DNA of 64,000 nucleotides, taken from Roseburia hominis A2-183 (GTDB lineage: Bacteria; Bacillota; Clostridia; Lachnospirales; Lachnospiraceae). Below are positions 47,497 to 55,136 of the stretch, piece after piece. Location of the stretch: NCBI RefSeq assembly GCF_000225345.1, contig NC_015977.1, forward strand, positions 1,223,501 to 1,287,500. Reading direction: 5' to 3'. The notes below the pieces were generated by a model. It was not told the origin of the DNA. It made no database searches and saw nothing but the letters and a program-made list of their open reading frames with translations. Made by a program: the position numbers and the translations under genes. Every line of letters begins with the position of its first letter. Positions within the stretch are counted from its first letter, which is position 1.

Positions 47497-50208
47497 GTGG
47501 GAAAGATAGAATTTTTGGATCAGCAGGGAAGCTTCCGGGTGTATCAGCCGGAAGACTACAGTGGATTGTATTTTCCTCTTGCAGGAGACGGTGGGTTAAA
47601 ATCCTGCATTACACCGACACTCGGCGGCGACAGCAAAAGGGATCAGAACCATTTCCTGATGGAGCCGGTCAGTATTGAAAATCTCCATAACAATAAAAAT
47701 ACAAGAAATTTCTGGTGCCGTATCAAAAACCGGGGATACTGGTCAGCCTGCGGTTCGTCGGCAGAGGCAGAATTTCTGCGGTTTACCGGAGAACAGGAGA
47801 AAAGCGTACTGGAAGCCGGATTTATGTGGCAGAAACTGACGCGGACATCCGCAGTCCATGGACTAAAAGCAGAGATTACTTCTTTTGTTACGGTAGACGG
47901 AGCGATGGAAGTGATGATGACGGAACTTACCAATATAACAGAGGAACCGCTTGAAATGACACCGATTGCAGTGATGCCGGTCTATGGAAGAAGTGCGGAC
48001 AATATCAGGGATCACCGCCATGTGACTTCCCTGCTGCACCGGATCTGTACCACGGATTATGGGGTGGAGGTGACGCCTGCGATGTCGTTTGATGAGCGGG
48101 GGCATCAGAAGAATCATACAACGTATTTTGTATATGGTTCCACCGGAGAGGGAGAGGCACCGGCAGCTTTTTACCCGACCGTCGGGGAGTTTATCGGGGA
48201 GGGAGGTTCCTATCTCATACCGGAGGCAGTCCGGACAGAAAAGCCGGGAGCTGTGGCAGGAAGTAAGGCAGAGGGAAAAGAAGCAGTGGGAGCTCTTAAA
48301 TTTGCGGAGATTTTATTAAAACCACATGAGACAGTCTGCTATCTGACTCTGGGCGGAATGACCGACGAGAGATCACAGATCGAACCTCTTACAGCATCTC
48401 TCAGACAAAGAAGCCAGGTAAAGGAAGCTTATGATGAAGTAAAACGGTACTGGACAAAGAAAGTAAACATCACATTTAAAACGGGTAATCCGGATGCAGA
48501 CAATTATCTTAAGTGGATTACGTTCCAGCCAATTCTGCGGAGAATTTACGGCTGTTCGTTCCTGCCGTATCATGATTACGGAAAAGGAGGACGTGGCTGG
48601 CGGGATCTGTGGCAGGATTGTCTGGCATTGCTTCTCATGGACCCTTCCGCAGTCCGGCAGATGATCATCGACAATTACGGCGGTGTCCGGGTGGACGGAA
48701 CCAATGCCACAATTATCGGAAATGCGCAGGGGGAGTTTATTGCGGACCGGAATCATATTACCCGTGTGTGGATGGATCATGCGTTCTGGCCGTTTGTGAC
48801 GACAAAATTTTATATTGACCAGACAGGAGATCTCGAGATTCTTTTTGAGAAGGTTCCGTATTTTAAGGATCTGCAGTCCAAAAGAGGCACAGATCACGAT
48901 ACCGGATGGGACGAGACATATGGAAAATGCCAGCGCACAGAGGGTGGCGTCGTCTATTTCGGAAGTGTACTGGAACATCTGCTTCTTCAGAATCTCTGTG
49001 CATTCTACGATGTCGGCGCGCACAATGAGATGCGGCTGCACGGGGCAGACTGGAATGACGCGCTGGATATGGCATGGGAAAATGGAGAAAGCGTGGCATT
49101 TACAAGTGCTTATGCGGGAAATTTAAAAGAGATTGCGCACTGTATCCGGCTGTTAGAGCAGGAGACCAGCTGCAAGCGTTTTGAGATTGCAGAAGAGATG
49201 GGAATGCTGTTTGCAGGTGGCAGGGAGCTGTATGAGAATGTGGAAAAGAAACGAGGGATACTGGACGCCTATCTGGAGAAATGTGCACATAATCTCAGTG
49301 GTCAGACCATGATCGTAAAAGCAGAGCAGATCTGTAGCAATCTGGAGGAAAAAGCAGACTGGCTGATGGAGCATATAAGGATGCAGGAGTGGATTGCTGA
49401 GGATGAGGCACGCGGATGGTTTAATGGCTATTATGACGATCATAAGAATCCGGTGGAGGGCTGTAAAGACGGAAAGGTACGGATGATGCTGACGAGTCAG
49501 GTTTTTGCGATTATGAGCGGCACGGCAACACCGGATCAGATCCGCAAAATCTGCCAGAGTGCCGATAAATATCTGTATGATGAGAAAGCGGGCGGCTACC
49601 GTCTGAATACGGATTTTGGTGAAGAAAAAATGGATCTGGGAAGAATGTTTGGATTTGCTTACGGGGAGAAGGAAAACGGAGCAGTATTTTCCCATATGGC
49701 TGTCATGTACGCCAATGCACTGTACCGGAGAGGATTTGCGCGGGAGGGTAATAAAGCCCTGCAGGCTCTTCTTAACGCGGCAATGAATTTTGACAACAGC
49801 AGGATGTATCCGGGACTGCCGGAATATTATGATCTGTCAGGAAGAGGCATGTATGCATACCTGACGGGTGCGGCAAGCTGGTATCTCCTTACGATGGTTA
49901 CGGAAGTATTCGGCGTAAAGGGGGTCATGGGAGATCTGGTAATTGCGCCGGCATTCATGCCGGAACAGTTTGATGCGCAGGGAAATGCAGAAGTAAAGCT
50001 GATTTTTGCGGGAAAGAAATTCGACATCCGGTTCTCAAATCCGGAAAAGTGCGAGTGTAAAAAAGAGTGGATAAAAAGTGTCCTCTGCGATGAAAAGCAA
50101 CTGGAACCGGAAGCGGGGGCAGCATATGCCGTGCGGATCAAAAAGGAATGGATCAAACAGCTGGATGCAGAAAAAGAGCATGTCATAAAAATCCTGTTTG
50201 GAAGATAG
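47497..50208 (+). CDS. Second GH94-type phosphorylase or GH36-type related enzyme, long form
   Basis: A 903-residue cytoplasmic protein starting at GTG 47497 behind GGGAGGAA. It belongs to the longer GH94-like branch: a beta-sandwich (about 1-300), an alpha-helical barrel with DYGKGGRGWRDLWQDCLALLL, the putative general acid near residue 518 in RLHGADWNDALDMA, and a C-terminal beta cap. AYLTGAASWYL corresponds to the phosphate-binding region of GH94. It is not a close copy of the preceding gene. The substrate is unknown. Its stop codon lies at the very edge of the giant palindrome that follows. Confidence 0.8.
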   Translation: MGKIEFLDQQGSFRVYQPEDYSGLYFPLAGDGGLKSCITPTLGGDSKRDQNHFLMEPVSIENLHNNKNTRNFWCRIKNRGYWSACGSSAEAEFLRFTGEQEKSVLEAGFMWQKLTRTSAVHGLKAEITSFVTVDGAMEVMMTELTNITEEPLEMTPIAVMPVYGRSADNIRDHRHVTSLLHRICTTDYGVEVTPAMSFDERGHQKNHTTYFVYGSTGEGEAPAAFYPTVGEFIGEGGSYLIPEAVRTEKPGAVAGSKAEGKEAVGALKFAEILLKPHETVCYLTLGGMTDERSQIEPLTASLRQRSQVKEAYDEVKRYWTKKVNITFKTGNPDADNYLKWITFQPILRRIYGCSFLPYHDYGKGGRGWRDLWQDCLALLLMDPSAVRQMIIDNYGGVRVDGTNATIIGNAQGEFIADRNHITRVWMDHAFWPFVTTKFYIDQTGDLEILFEKVPYFKDLQSKRGTDHDTGWDETYGKCQRTEGGVVYFGSVLEHLLLQNLCAFYDVGAHNEMRLHGADWNDALDMAWENGESVAFTSAYAGNLKEIAHCIRLLEQETSCKRFEIAEEMGMLFAGGRELYENVEKKRGILDAYLEKCAHNLSGQTMIVKAEQICSNLEEKADWLMEHIRMQEWIAEDEARGWFNGYYDDHKNPVEGCKDGKVRMMLTSQVFAIMSGTATPDQIRKICQSADKYLYDEKAGGYRLNTDFGEEKMDLGRMFGFAYGEKENGAVFSHMAVMYANALYRRGFAREGNKALQALLNAAMNFDNSRMYPGLPEYYDLSGRGMYAYLTGAASWYLLTMVTEVFGVKGVMGDLVIAPAFMPEQFDAQGNAEVKLIFAGKKFDIRFSNPEKCECKKEWIKSVLCDEKQLEPEAGAAYAVRIKKEWIKQLDAEKEHVIKILFGR

Positions 50209-50210
50209 GA

Positions 50211-50820
50211 AGCAGATAGTGGTCTTCACAGGAGGCATATACGGTTCTTCGGGGGTAAACAATATTGCAGGAAGCACAGCATGCCAGATTCCTGGAGAAA
50301 AGCAGCTGGAGCATTCGTCGGGAAAAAATGCGCGTATTTCTTCCAGCCAGAGCTTTGCAGCTGATTCCGTGTCTCTTCCACGTTTGGACACACTGGCGGG
50401 CACATGTCCGACACACCGGAGACAATGGGCGGACTTTCTGGCAGCACTAACTGTGCTCCCTCATAGACAATATTAAACCGCGCGAACCGAAACTCGCTGC
50501 TATCAGCTATTGAAATCAGGGCAGATAGCAGCTCAGACATCGGCTTCGCGCGGTTATGTTTTTTTCGGGAGCACAGGTAAGTGCTGCACAAAAGTCCTAC
50601 AAATTGTCTCGCGGAGTGCGGACATGCCCCGCCGGAGTGCTCCAAACTTGGAAAGACACGGATCATCGCAGCTGCAAATCACGGCTGGTTAGAAATGCCG
50701 TATTTTTTGTACCGAATGCTCCGGCTGTCTTTCTCTGGGAATCGCAGGACATATACTTTCTGCAATATTGCTTACCGCCAAAGGGGAACCGTGCCTGTCT
50801 CCGGTGGTGGCTTCTTCGCG
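50211..50820. repeat. Giant imperfect palindrome, copy 1
   Basis: The whole 617-bp gap between the stop codons of the long GH94 gene and the convergent AraC gene is one inverted repeat centred near 50515. Matching landmarks lie symmetrically: AACAATATTGCAG (50258-50270) with CTGCAATATTGCTT (50760-50773), and CCGCGCGAA (50478-50486) with TTCGCGCGG (50545-50553). The inner hairpin is GCTGCTATC (50496-50504) with GATAGCAGC (50524-50532). The arms look roughly 65-75 percent complementary by eye. Open frames inside are short, run on both strands and have no recognisable product. Confidence 0.85.
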
Positions 50821-50825
50821 GGGAG

Positions 50826-51566
50826 TTACCACATGGATTTGTAATATTTATTGCGGTATTTTTTGGGAGTCATACCGGTAAAGTCCTCGAACGTCTGGAT
50901 AAAGTGGCTCTGCGAAGAAAAGGAAAGGTAATTGGCAATGTCTATGATGGACTTGTCAGAGTAGCGCAGGAGATGCGTTGCCTTTTCTATTTTTTTCTCG
51001 CGGATATAGTCACTGATGGAAATGCCGAGGTTCTGCTTGAATACCCGGGAGAGATAGCTCTCGGATAATCCGGTATATTCTGCCAGCACGGCGACGGTAA
51101 TGCGTTCTTTGATATGACTGTAAATATAATCCACACACTGTACGACCGGCTTGGATAAGATGGAACTTTTTTTCTGAAGAACCATCTTGCCGGTAAAGTC
51201 TTTAGCCATTTCATGGTGAAGATCCGCAATCTGCCGGACGGTTGTGCAGGTGTCCATTTTCAGAATGTAAAAGTCGCTCAGACGATAGGCCTGTTCCGGC
51301 TCCAAACCGCCGTCAATGCAGTAGCGTGTAAGCATGGCGGCAGTGACTACAAAATGATATTTTATGTTGGTAAGCGCATTGCGCGAGAGCACACCGGTTC
51401 CCTCCAGATGGATAAATGCATCCTCTTTGCAGTTGGCGACAACAGTTTCCATATCCCCTGTTTTGACTGCCGTATAAAAGGAATATTCCACGGTTGGCGG
51501 CCGGTGAAGGGTCTCAAGTTCACTGCTTTTTAATTCGGTCTCGTACCATTCTTCTGAAAAGGCCAT
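50826..51566 (-). CDS. AraC-family transcriptional regulator
   Basis: A 246-residue regulator, transcribed away from the second importer operon. The N-terminal 140 residues are helical and not a cupin (EYSFYTAVKTGDMETVVANC), as in YesN-like or AraC proteins with unusual sensors. The C-terminal domain has VAVLAEYTGLSESYLSRVF and IIDIANYLSFSSQSHFIQTF, then FTGMTPKKYRNKYY. ATG at 51566 follows GGAGGAAAC. Divergence from the binding-protein gene suggests that it controls that operon, and a 17-nt motif shared with the GH94 leader is a candidate binding site. Its stop codon abuts the giant palindrome. Confidence 0.93.
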   Translation of the reverse strand: MAFSEEWYETELKSSELETLHRPPTVEYSFYTAVKTGDMETVVANCKEDAFIHLEGTGVLSRNALTNIKYHFVVTAAMLTRYCIDGGLEPEQAYRLSDFYILKMDTCTTVRQIADLHHEMAKDFTGKMVLQKKSSILSKPVVQCVDYIYSHIKERITVAVLAEYTGLSESYLSRVFKQNLGISISDYIREKKIEKATHLLRYSDKSIIDIANYLSFSSQSHFIQTFEDFTGMTPKKYRNKYYKSMW

Positions 51567-51606
51567 TGGCTGTTTCCTCCGTAAAATAAGAATATGGTTA
51601 TTATGA

Positions 51607-51656
51607 CATGAATCTGATATTTTTACAATTGATTTAGTATATTCCAGTCATAAAAT
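51607..51656 (+). promoter_or_regulatory. Promoter of the second importer operon with upstream motif
   Basis: TTGATT (51629-51634), 16 bp, TAAAAT (51651-51656) faces the binding-protein gene. CATGAATCTGATATTTT (51607-51623) ends 5 bp before the -35 box, a normal place for an activator. TTATGAC at 51601 and GTCATAA at 51647 form a further inverted repeat around the promoter. Confidence 0.6.
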
Positions 51657-51749
51657 TCAGTACAATTCTATCTGTAATCAAGAAGACGGCAGACATTATA
51701 GGGAAAGGGTCTGACGTTGAAAAACTAAAATACAGGGAGGAATTGAAGT

Positions 51750-53189
51750 ATGAAACAGCGGGTTATCAGCTTAATGCTGACAGTGGCTATGGGGGCTACT
51801 TTACTTGCAGGATGTGGAAGCAGTGCCACAGACAGTGCCAATGCCGGAGCAGACAGCGGCAAGGAGAGTGCAGCGGCTGCAGGCACAGAGTCGGACGAGA
51901 AAGATTTCAGTGGTGAGGGAAAGGTAATTAACATCTATTCCTGGAACGATGAGTTCCGTACACGTCTTGAGGCAGTATATCCGGAGGTGGAATCTACTTC
52001 CTCAGACGGAACGGTAACAACGCTGAAGGATGGAACAGAGATTCACTGGGTGATCAATCCGAATCAGGATGGTGTTTATCAGCAGAAGCTGGATGAAGCG
52101 CTTATGAATCAGGCAGATGCTGCGGCAGATGACAAGGTAGATATCTTCCTGTCCGAGACGGATTATGTATTTAAATATACCGATAAGGATGCGGATGTTG
52201 CCATGCCTCTGACAGATCTTGGAATTGATCCTGAGACGGATCTGGCGGATCAGTATGATTTTACGAGAACTACGGCTTCTGATTCTGACGGTGTGCAGAG
52301 AGGATCTACCTGGCAGTGCTGTCCGGGACTTTTAGTATACCGCCGCGATATTGCAAAGGATGTATTCGGAACAGATGATCCTGAGGCAGTCGGCGAGAAG
52401 GTGAAGGACTGGGCAACCATCAAGGACACCGCGGCAGAGTTAAAGGCAAAAGGATATTATACCTTTGCATCCTATGCGGATACGTTCCGTCTGTACGGCA
52501 ACAGTATTGATGAATCCTGGGTTCAGCCGGGAGATACCACCGTCAAAGTAGATCAGAAAATCATTAACTGGGTGAATGATTCTAAGGAATGGCTGGATGC
52601 CGGTTATCTGGACAGCAACATCAAGGGTCAGTGGAATGATGACTGGAATAAGTCCATGGGCTCCCAGTCCAAGGTTTTTGCATTTCTGCTTCCGGCATGG
52701 GGCATTGACTTTGTGCTGAATCCGAACTGGGATGGAGAGGCCGGCAACTGGGCAGTTACGAACCCGCCACAGGAATATAACTGGGGTGGTTCCTACATCC
52801 ATGCGGCAACAGGAACAGATAATGTAAAATATGCGAAGGATATTATTCTTGCAATGACAAGCAATCAGGACAACCTGTTAAAGATTTCACAGGATTACTC
52901 TGATTTCACGAATACGAAGTCCGGAATGGCAGAGGCAGCAAAGGATGATGCAGACTTCTCGTCAGAATTCCTTGGCGGACAGAATCCGTTTGTCTACTTT
53001 GCACCGGTAGCTGAGAATATCAAGATTGCTCCGTTATCTGCATACGATCAGGGATGCGTGGAACTGATTCAGAATTCGTTCAGCGATTATCTGCAGGGAA
53101 ATGTAGATTTTGATAAGGCAAAGGCAAACTTTGAGACAGCAATCAAAGAGCGTTATCCGGATATCACAGAAGTTCAGTGGCCGGAATAA
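51750..53189 (+). CDS. ABC-importer sugar-binding lipoprotein, probable xylo-oligosaccharide binder
   Basis: A 479-residue extracellular lipoprotein. The signal peptide ends LAGC with Cys22 lipidated, followed by an Ala/Ser/Asp-rich spacer. The mature part is a CUT1 binding fold starting KVINIYSWNDEFRTRLEAVYP and containing GLLVYRRDIAKDVFG and WGGSYIHAATGTDN. Its gene starts an operon with two permeases and sits among xylan enzyme genes, so it probably captures xylo-oligosaccharides; Roseburia intestinalis is known to import these with an ABC system of this kind. GGAGG precedes ATG 51750. A stable hairpin separates it from the first permease gene. Confidence 0.92.
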   Translation: MKQRVISLMLTVAMGATLLAGCGSSATDSANAGADSGKESAAAAGTESDEKDFSGEGKVINIYSWNDEFRTRLEAVYPEVESTSSDGTVTTLKDGTEIHWVINPNQDGVYQQKLDEALMNQADAAADDKVDIFLSETDYVFKYTDKDADVAMPLTDLGIDPETDLADQYDFTRTTASDSDGVQRGSTWQCCPGLLVYRRDIAKDVFGTDDPEAVGEKVKDWATIKDTAAELKAKGYYTFASYADTFRLYGNSIDESWVQPGDTTVKVDQKIINWVNDSKEWLDAGYLDSNIKGQWNDDWNKSMGSQSKVFAFLLPAWGIDFVLNPNWDGEAGNWAVTNPPQEYNWGGSYIHAATGTDNVKYAKDIILAMTSNQDNLLKISQDYSDFTNTKSGMAEAAKDDADFSSEFLGGQNPFVYFAPVAENIKIAPLSAYDQGCVELIQNSFSDYLQGNVDFDKAKANFETAIKERYPDITEVQWPE

Positions 53190-53197
53190 GACCATGA

Positions 53198-53221
53198 CTG
53201 CGGAGCAATTTTGCTCCGCAG
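53198..53221 (+). other. Hairpin between binding protein and permease genes
   Basis: CTGCGGAGCAA and TTGCTCCGCAG form an 11-bp perfect inverted repeat. No T tract follows, so it is more likely an mRNA-stabilising or processing hairpin than a full terminator. It would keep binding-protein mRNA in excess. Confidence 0.75.
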
Positions 53222-53248
53222 AACTATTATGGCAGAGAGGGCAAAGGA

Positions 53249-54208
53249 ATGAAAAAAAAGAAAAAAAGTATCAGCTATGGAAAATGGGGACAGATATTTA
53301 TTCTTCCGTTTTTTATTATCTATTTTATTTTTTCACTGATTCCGTTGGCAGATACCGTCAGATACAGTTTTTATGAATATTACCGTTCCGGAATTAAGGA
53401 GGTCGGACCTAATTTCGTTGGAATGGCAAATTATATCAGTCTGTTGAAATCCGATATGATGGCATATGGAAAAAACACGCTGATTCTGTGGCTGATCGGT
53501 TTTATCCCGCAGATTGTGATCGCACTTGTTCTTGCGAGCTGGTTTACGGATGCCAGATTAAAGATACATCACAAACAATTTTTTAAGGTTGTCATTTATC
53601 TGCCCAATCTGATCATGGCATCTGCATTTGCACTTTTATTTTTTACACTGTTTTCCACGAGTGGACCGGTCAATTCCATTCTGATGTCTCTGGGATGGAT
53701 CAATAGCCCGATTGATTTTATGGGATCTGTTTTTGGCACGCGTTCCCTGATTGGACTTATGAATTTCCTGATGTGGTTTGGCAATACGACGATTATGCTG
53801 ATGGCAGCAATCATGGGAATCAGTGTGGAGGTATTTGAGGCCTGCGAGATCGATGGGTGCAACAGTCTGCAGAGATTTTTCTATATTACGCTTCCGATGA
53901 TCCGGCCGATTCTTGCATATACACTGATTACCTCGATTATCGGCGGATTGCAGATGTTTGATGTGCCACAGATCTTAACGAACGGTCAGGGAAATCCGGA
54001 CCGGACATCCATGACACTGATCATGTTCTTAAATAATCATTTAAAGAGCAAGAACTATGGTATGGCAGGAGCGTTATCTGTTTATCTGTTCATCATCAGT
54101 GCGATCTTATGTTTTATCGTGTATAAGATGACAAATGATAATGATCCGGACGGATCGAAGGCAGCGGCGAAAAAAGCTGCCAGAGAAGAAAGAAGAAGGA
54201 GGAGATAA
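53249..54208 (+). CDS. ABC sugar permease, MalF-type
   Basis: A 319-residue inner-membrane permease with about six membrane segments, a Lys-rich N-terminus and the EAA loop SVEVFEACEIDGCNSLQRFFYITLP. The conserved Gly of the EAA motif is present (IDGC). The C-terminal tail is very charged (KAAAKKAAREERRRRR). It would pair with the next gene product to import the ligand of the lipoprotein encoded upstream. The gene overlaps no neighbour; the next ATG is 3 bp after its stop codon, which indicates translational coupling. Confidence 0.93.
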   Translation: MKKKKKSISYGKWGQIFILPFFIIYFIFSLIPLADTVRYSFYEYYRSGIKEVGPNFVGMANYISLLKSDMMAYGKNTLILWLIGFIPQIVIALVLASWFTDARLKIHHKQFFKVVIYLPNLIMASAFALLFFTLFSTSGPVNSILMSLGWINSPIDFMGSVFGTRSLIGLMNFLMWFGNTTIMLMAAIMGISVEVFEACEIDGCNSLQRFFYITLPMIRPILAYTLITSIIGGLQMFDVPQILTNGQGNPDRTSMTLIMFLNNHLKSKNYGMAGALSVYLFIISAILCFIVYKMTNDNDPDGSKAAAKKAAREERRRRR

Positions 54209-54211
54209 AAC

Positions 54212-55057
54212 ATGAAATCAAAATCAGGAAACAGTTTGCGGAGTGTTCTGGCGCATATTGTGTTGATTGTACTGTCATTTATGTGTCTGTTCTTCTTCTA
54301 TATTCTGATTATCAATGCAACCCGTTCTCATGCGGAGCTGCAAAAGGGGTTTTCGGCATTGCCGGGCACCCATCTGCTGGAAAATTTAAAGAATGTGGCA
54401 AATGACGGAAGCTTCCCGATGTTTCGCGGAATTATAAACAGTATCTGTATCTCGACTGCCTGTGCGGGTTTGTGTACTTACTTTTCCGCGTTGACGGCAT
54501 ATGGTCTGTATGCTTATGAATTTAAGACCAGAAAGATAGCATTTACCTTTATCATGGCAATTTTGGTCATGCCGACTCAGGTAACGGCAATGGGATTTTT
54601 GCGGCTGATCACGAAAATGGGGTTGTATGATACCTGGTATCCGCTCATTATTCCAAGCATCGCGTCGCCTGCGGTATTCTATTTTATGTACAGCTACCTG
54701 CAGTCATCACTGCCCCTGTCCTTAGTGGAGGCGGCAAGAATCGACGGCTCAGGCGAATTCAGGACGTTTAACTGTATTGTGCTGCCGATTATGAAGCCGG
54801 CGCTCGCGGTACAGGCGATTTTCACTTTTGTCGGTTCCTGGAATAACTACTTTGTTCCGGCACTGATTCTTCAGACCAAGAGCAAAATGACAGTGCCGAT
54901 CTTAATTGCGACATTGCGTGGAGCAGACTATATGAACTTTGACATGGGAAAAGTTTACATGATGATTACGGTGGCGATTGTGCCGATCATTGTAGTATAT
55001 CTTTTATTATCAAAATATATTATCGCCGGTGTGACACTTGGTGGAGTGAAAGAGTAA
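54212..55057 (+). CDS. ABC sugar permease, MalG-type
   Basis: A 281-residue permease with about six membrane segments, the EAA loop LSLVEAARIDGSGEFRTFNCIVLP and the typical end KYIIAGVTLGGVKE. It completes the importer with the preceding permease and lipoprotein. The ribosome site (AGGAGGAG) lies inside the end of the preceding gene. No ATPase gene accompanies it, as for the first importer. A small hairpin follows (55073-55105). Confidence 0.93.
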   Translation: MKSKSGNSLRSVLAHIVLIVLSFMCLFFFYILIINATRSHAELQKGFSALPGTHLLENLKNVANDGSFPMFRGIINSICISTACAGLCTYFSALTAYGLYAYEFKTRKIAFTFIMAILVMPTQVTAMGFLRLITKMGLYDTWYPLIIPSIASPAVFYFMYSYLQSSLPLSLVEAARIDGSGEFRTFNCIVLPIMKPALAVQAIFTFVGSWNNYFVPALILQTKSKMTVPILIATLRGADYMNFDMGKVYMMITVAIVPIIVVYLLLSKYIIAGVTLGGVKE

Positions 55058-55072
55058 ACACGATCTGGACAG

Positions 55073-55105
55073 AGAATCATATGGAAGAAAATTCTGTATG
55101 GTTCT
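55073..55105 (+). other. Hairpin before the domain-swapped GH3 gene
   Basis: AGAATCATAT pairs with GTATGGTTCT (10 bp, two G-U pairs) around a 13-nt loop. The alternative GH3 start ATG 55098 lies in its right arm, which argues for the downstream start at 55137. A T-rich but interrupted tract follows, so weak termination is possible. Confidence 0.5.
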
Positions 55106-55136
55106 TTCTGTCATTTTGAAGGGAAAAGCAGAGAAT

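Noticed and set aside
50226..50844. Several frames of 60-170 codons inside palindrome copy 1 as genes
   Set aside because: They occur on both strands because the sequence is self-complementary, lack ribosome sites and show no family features.
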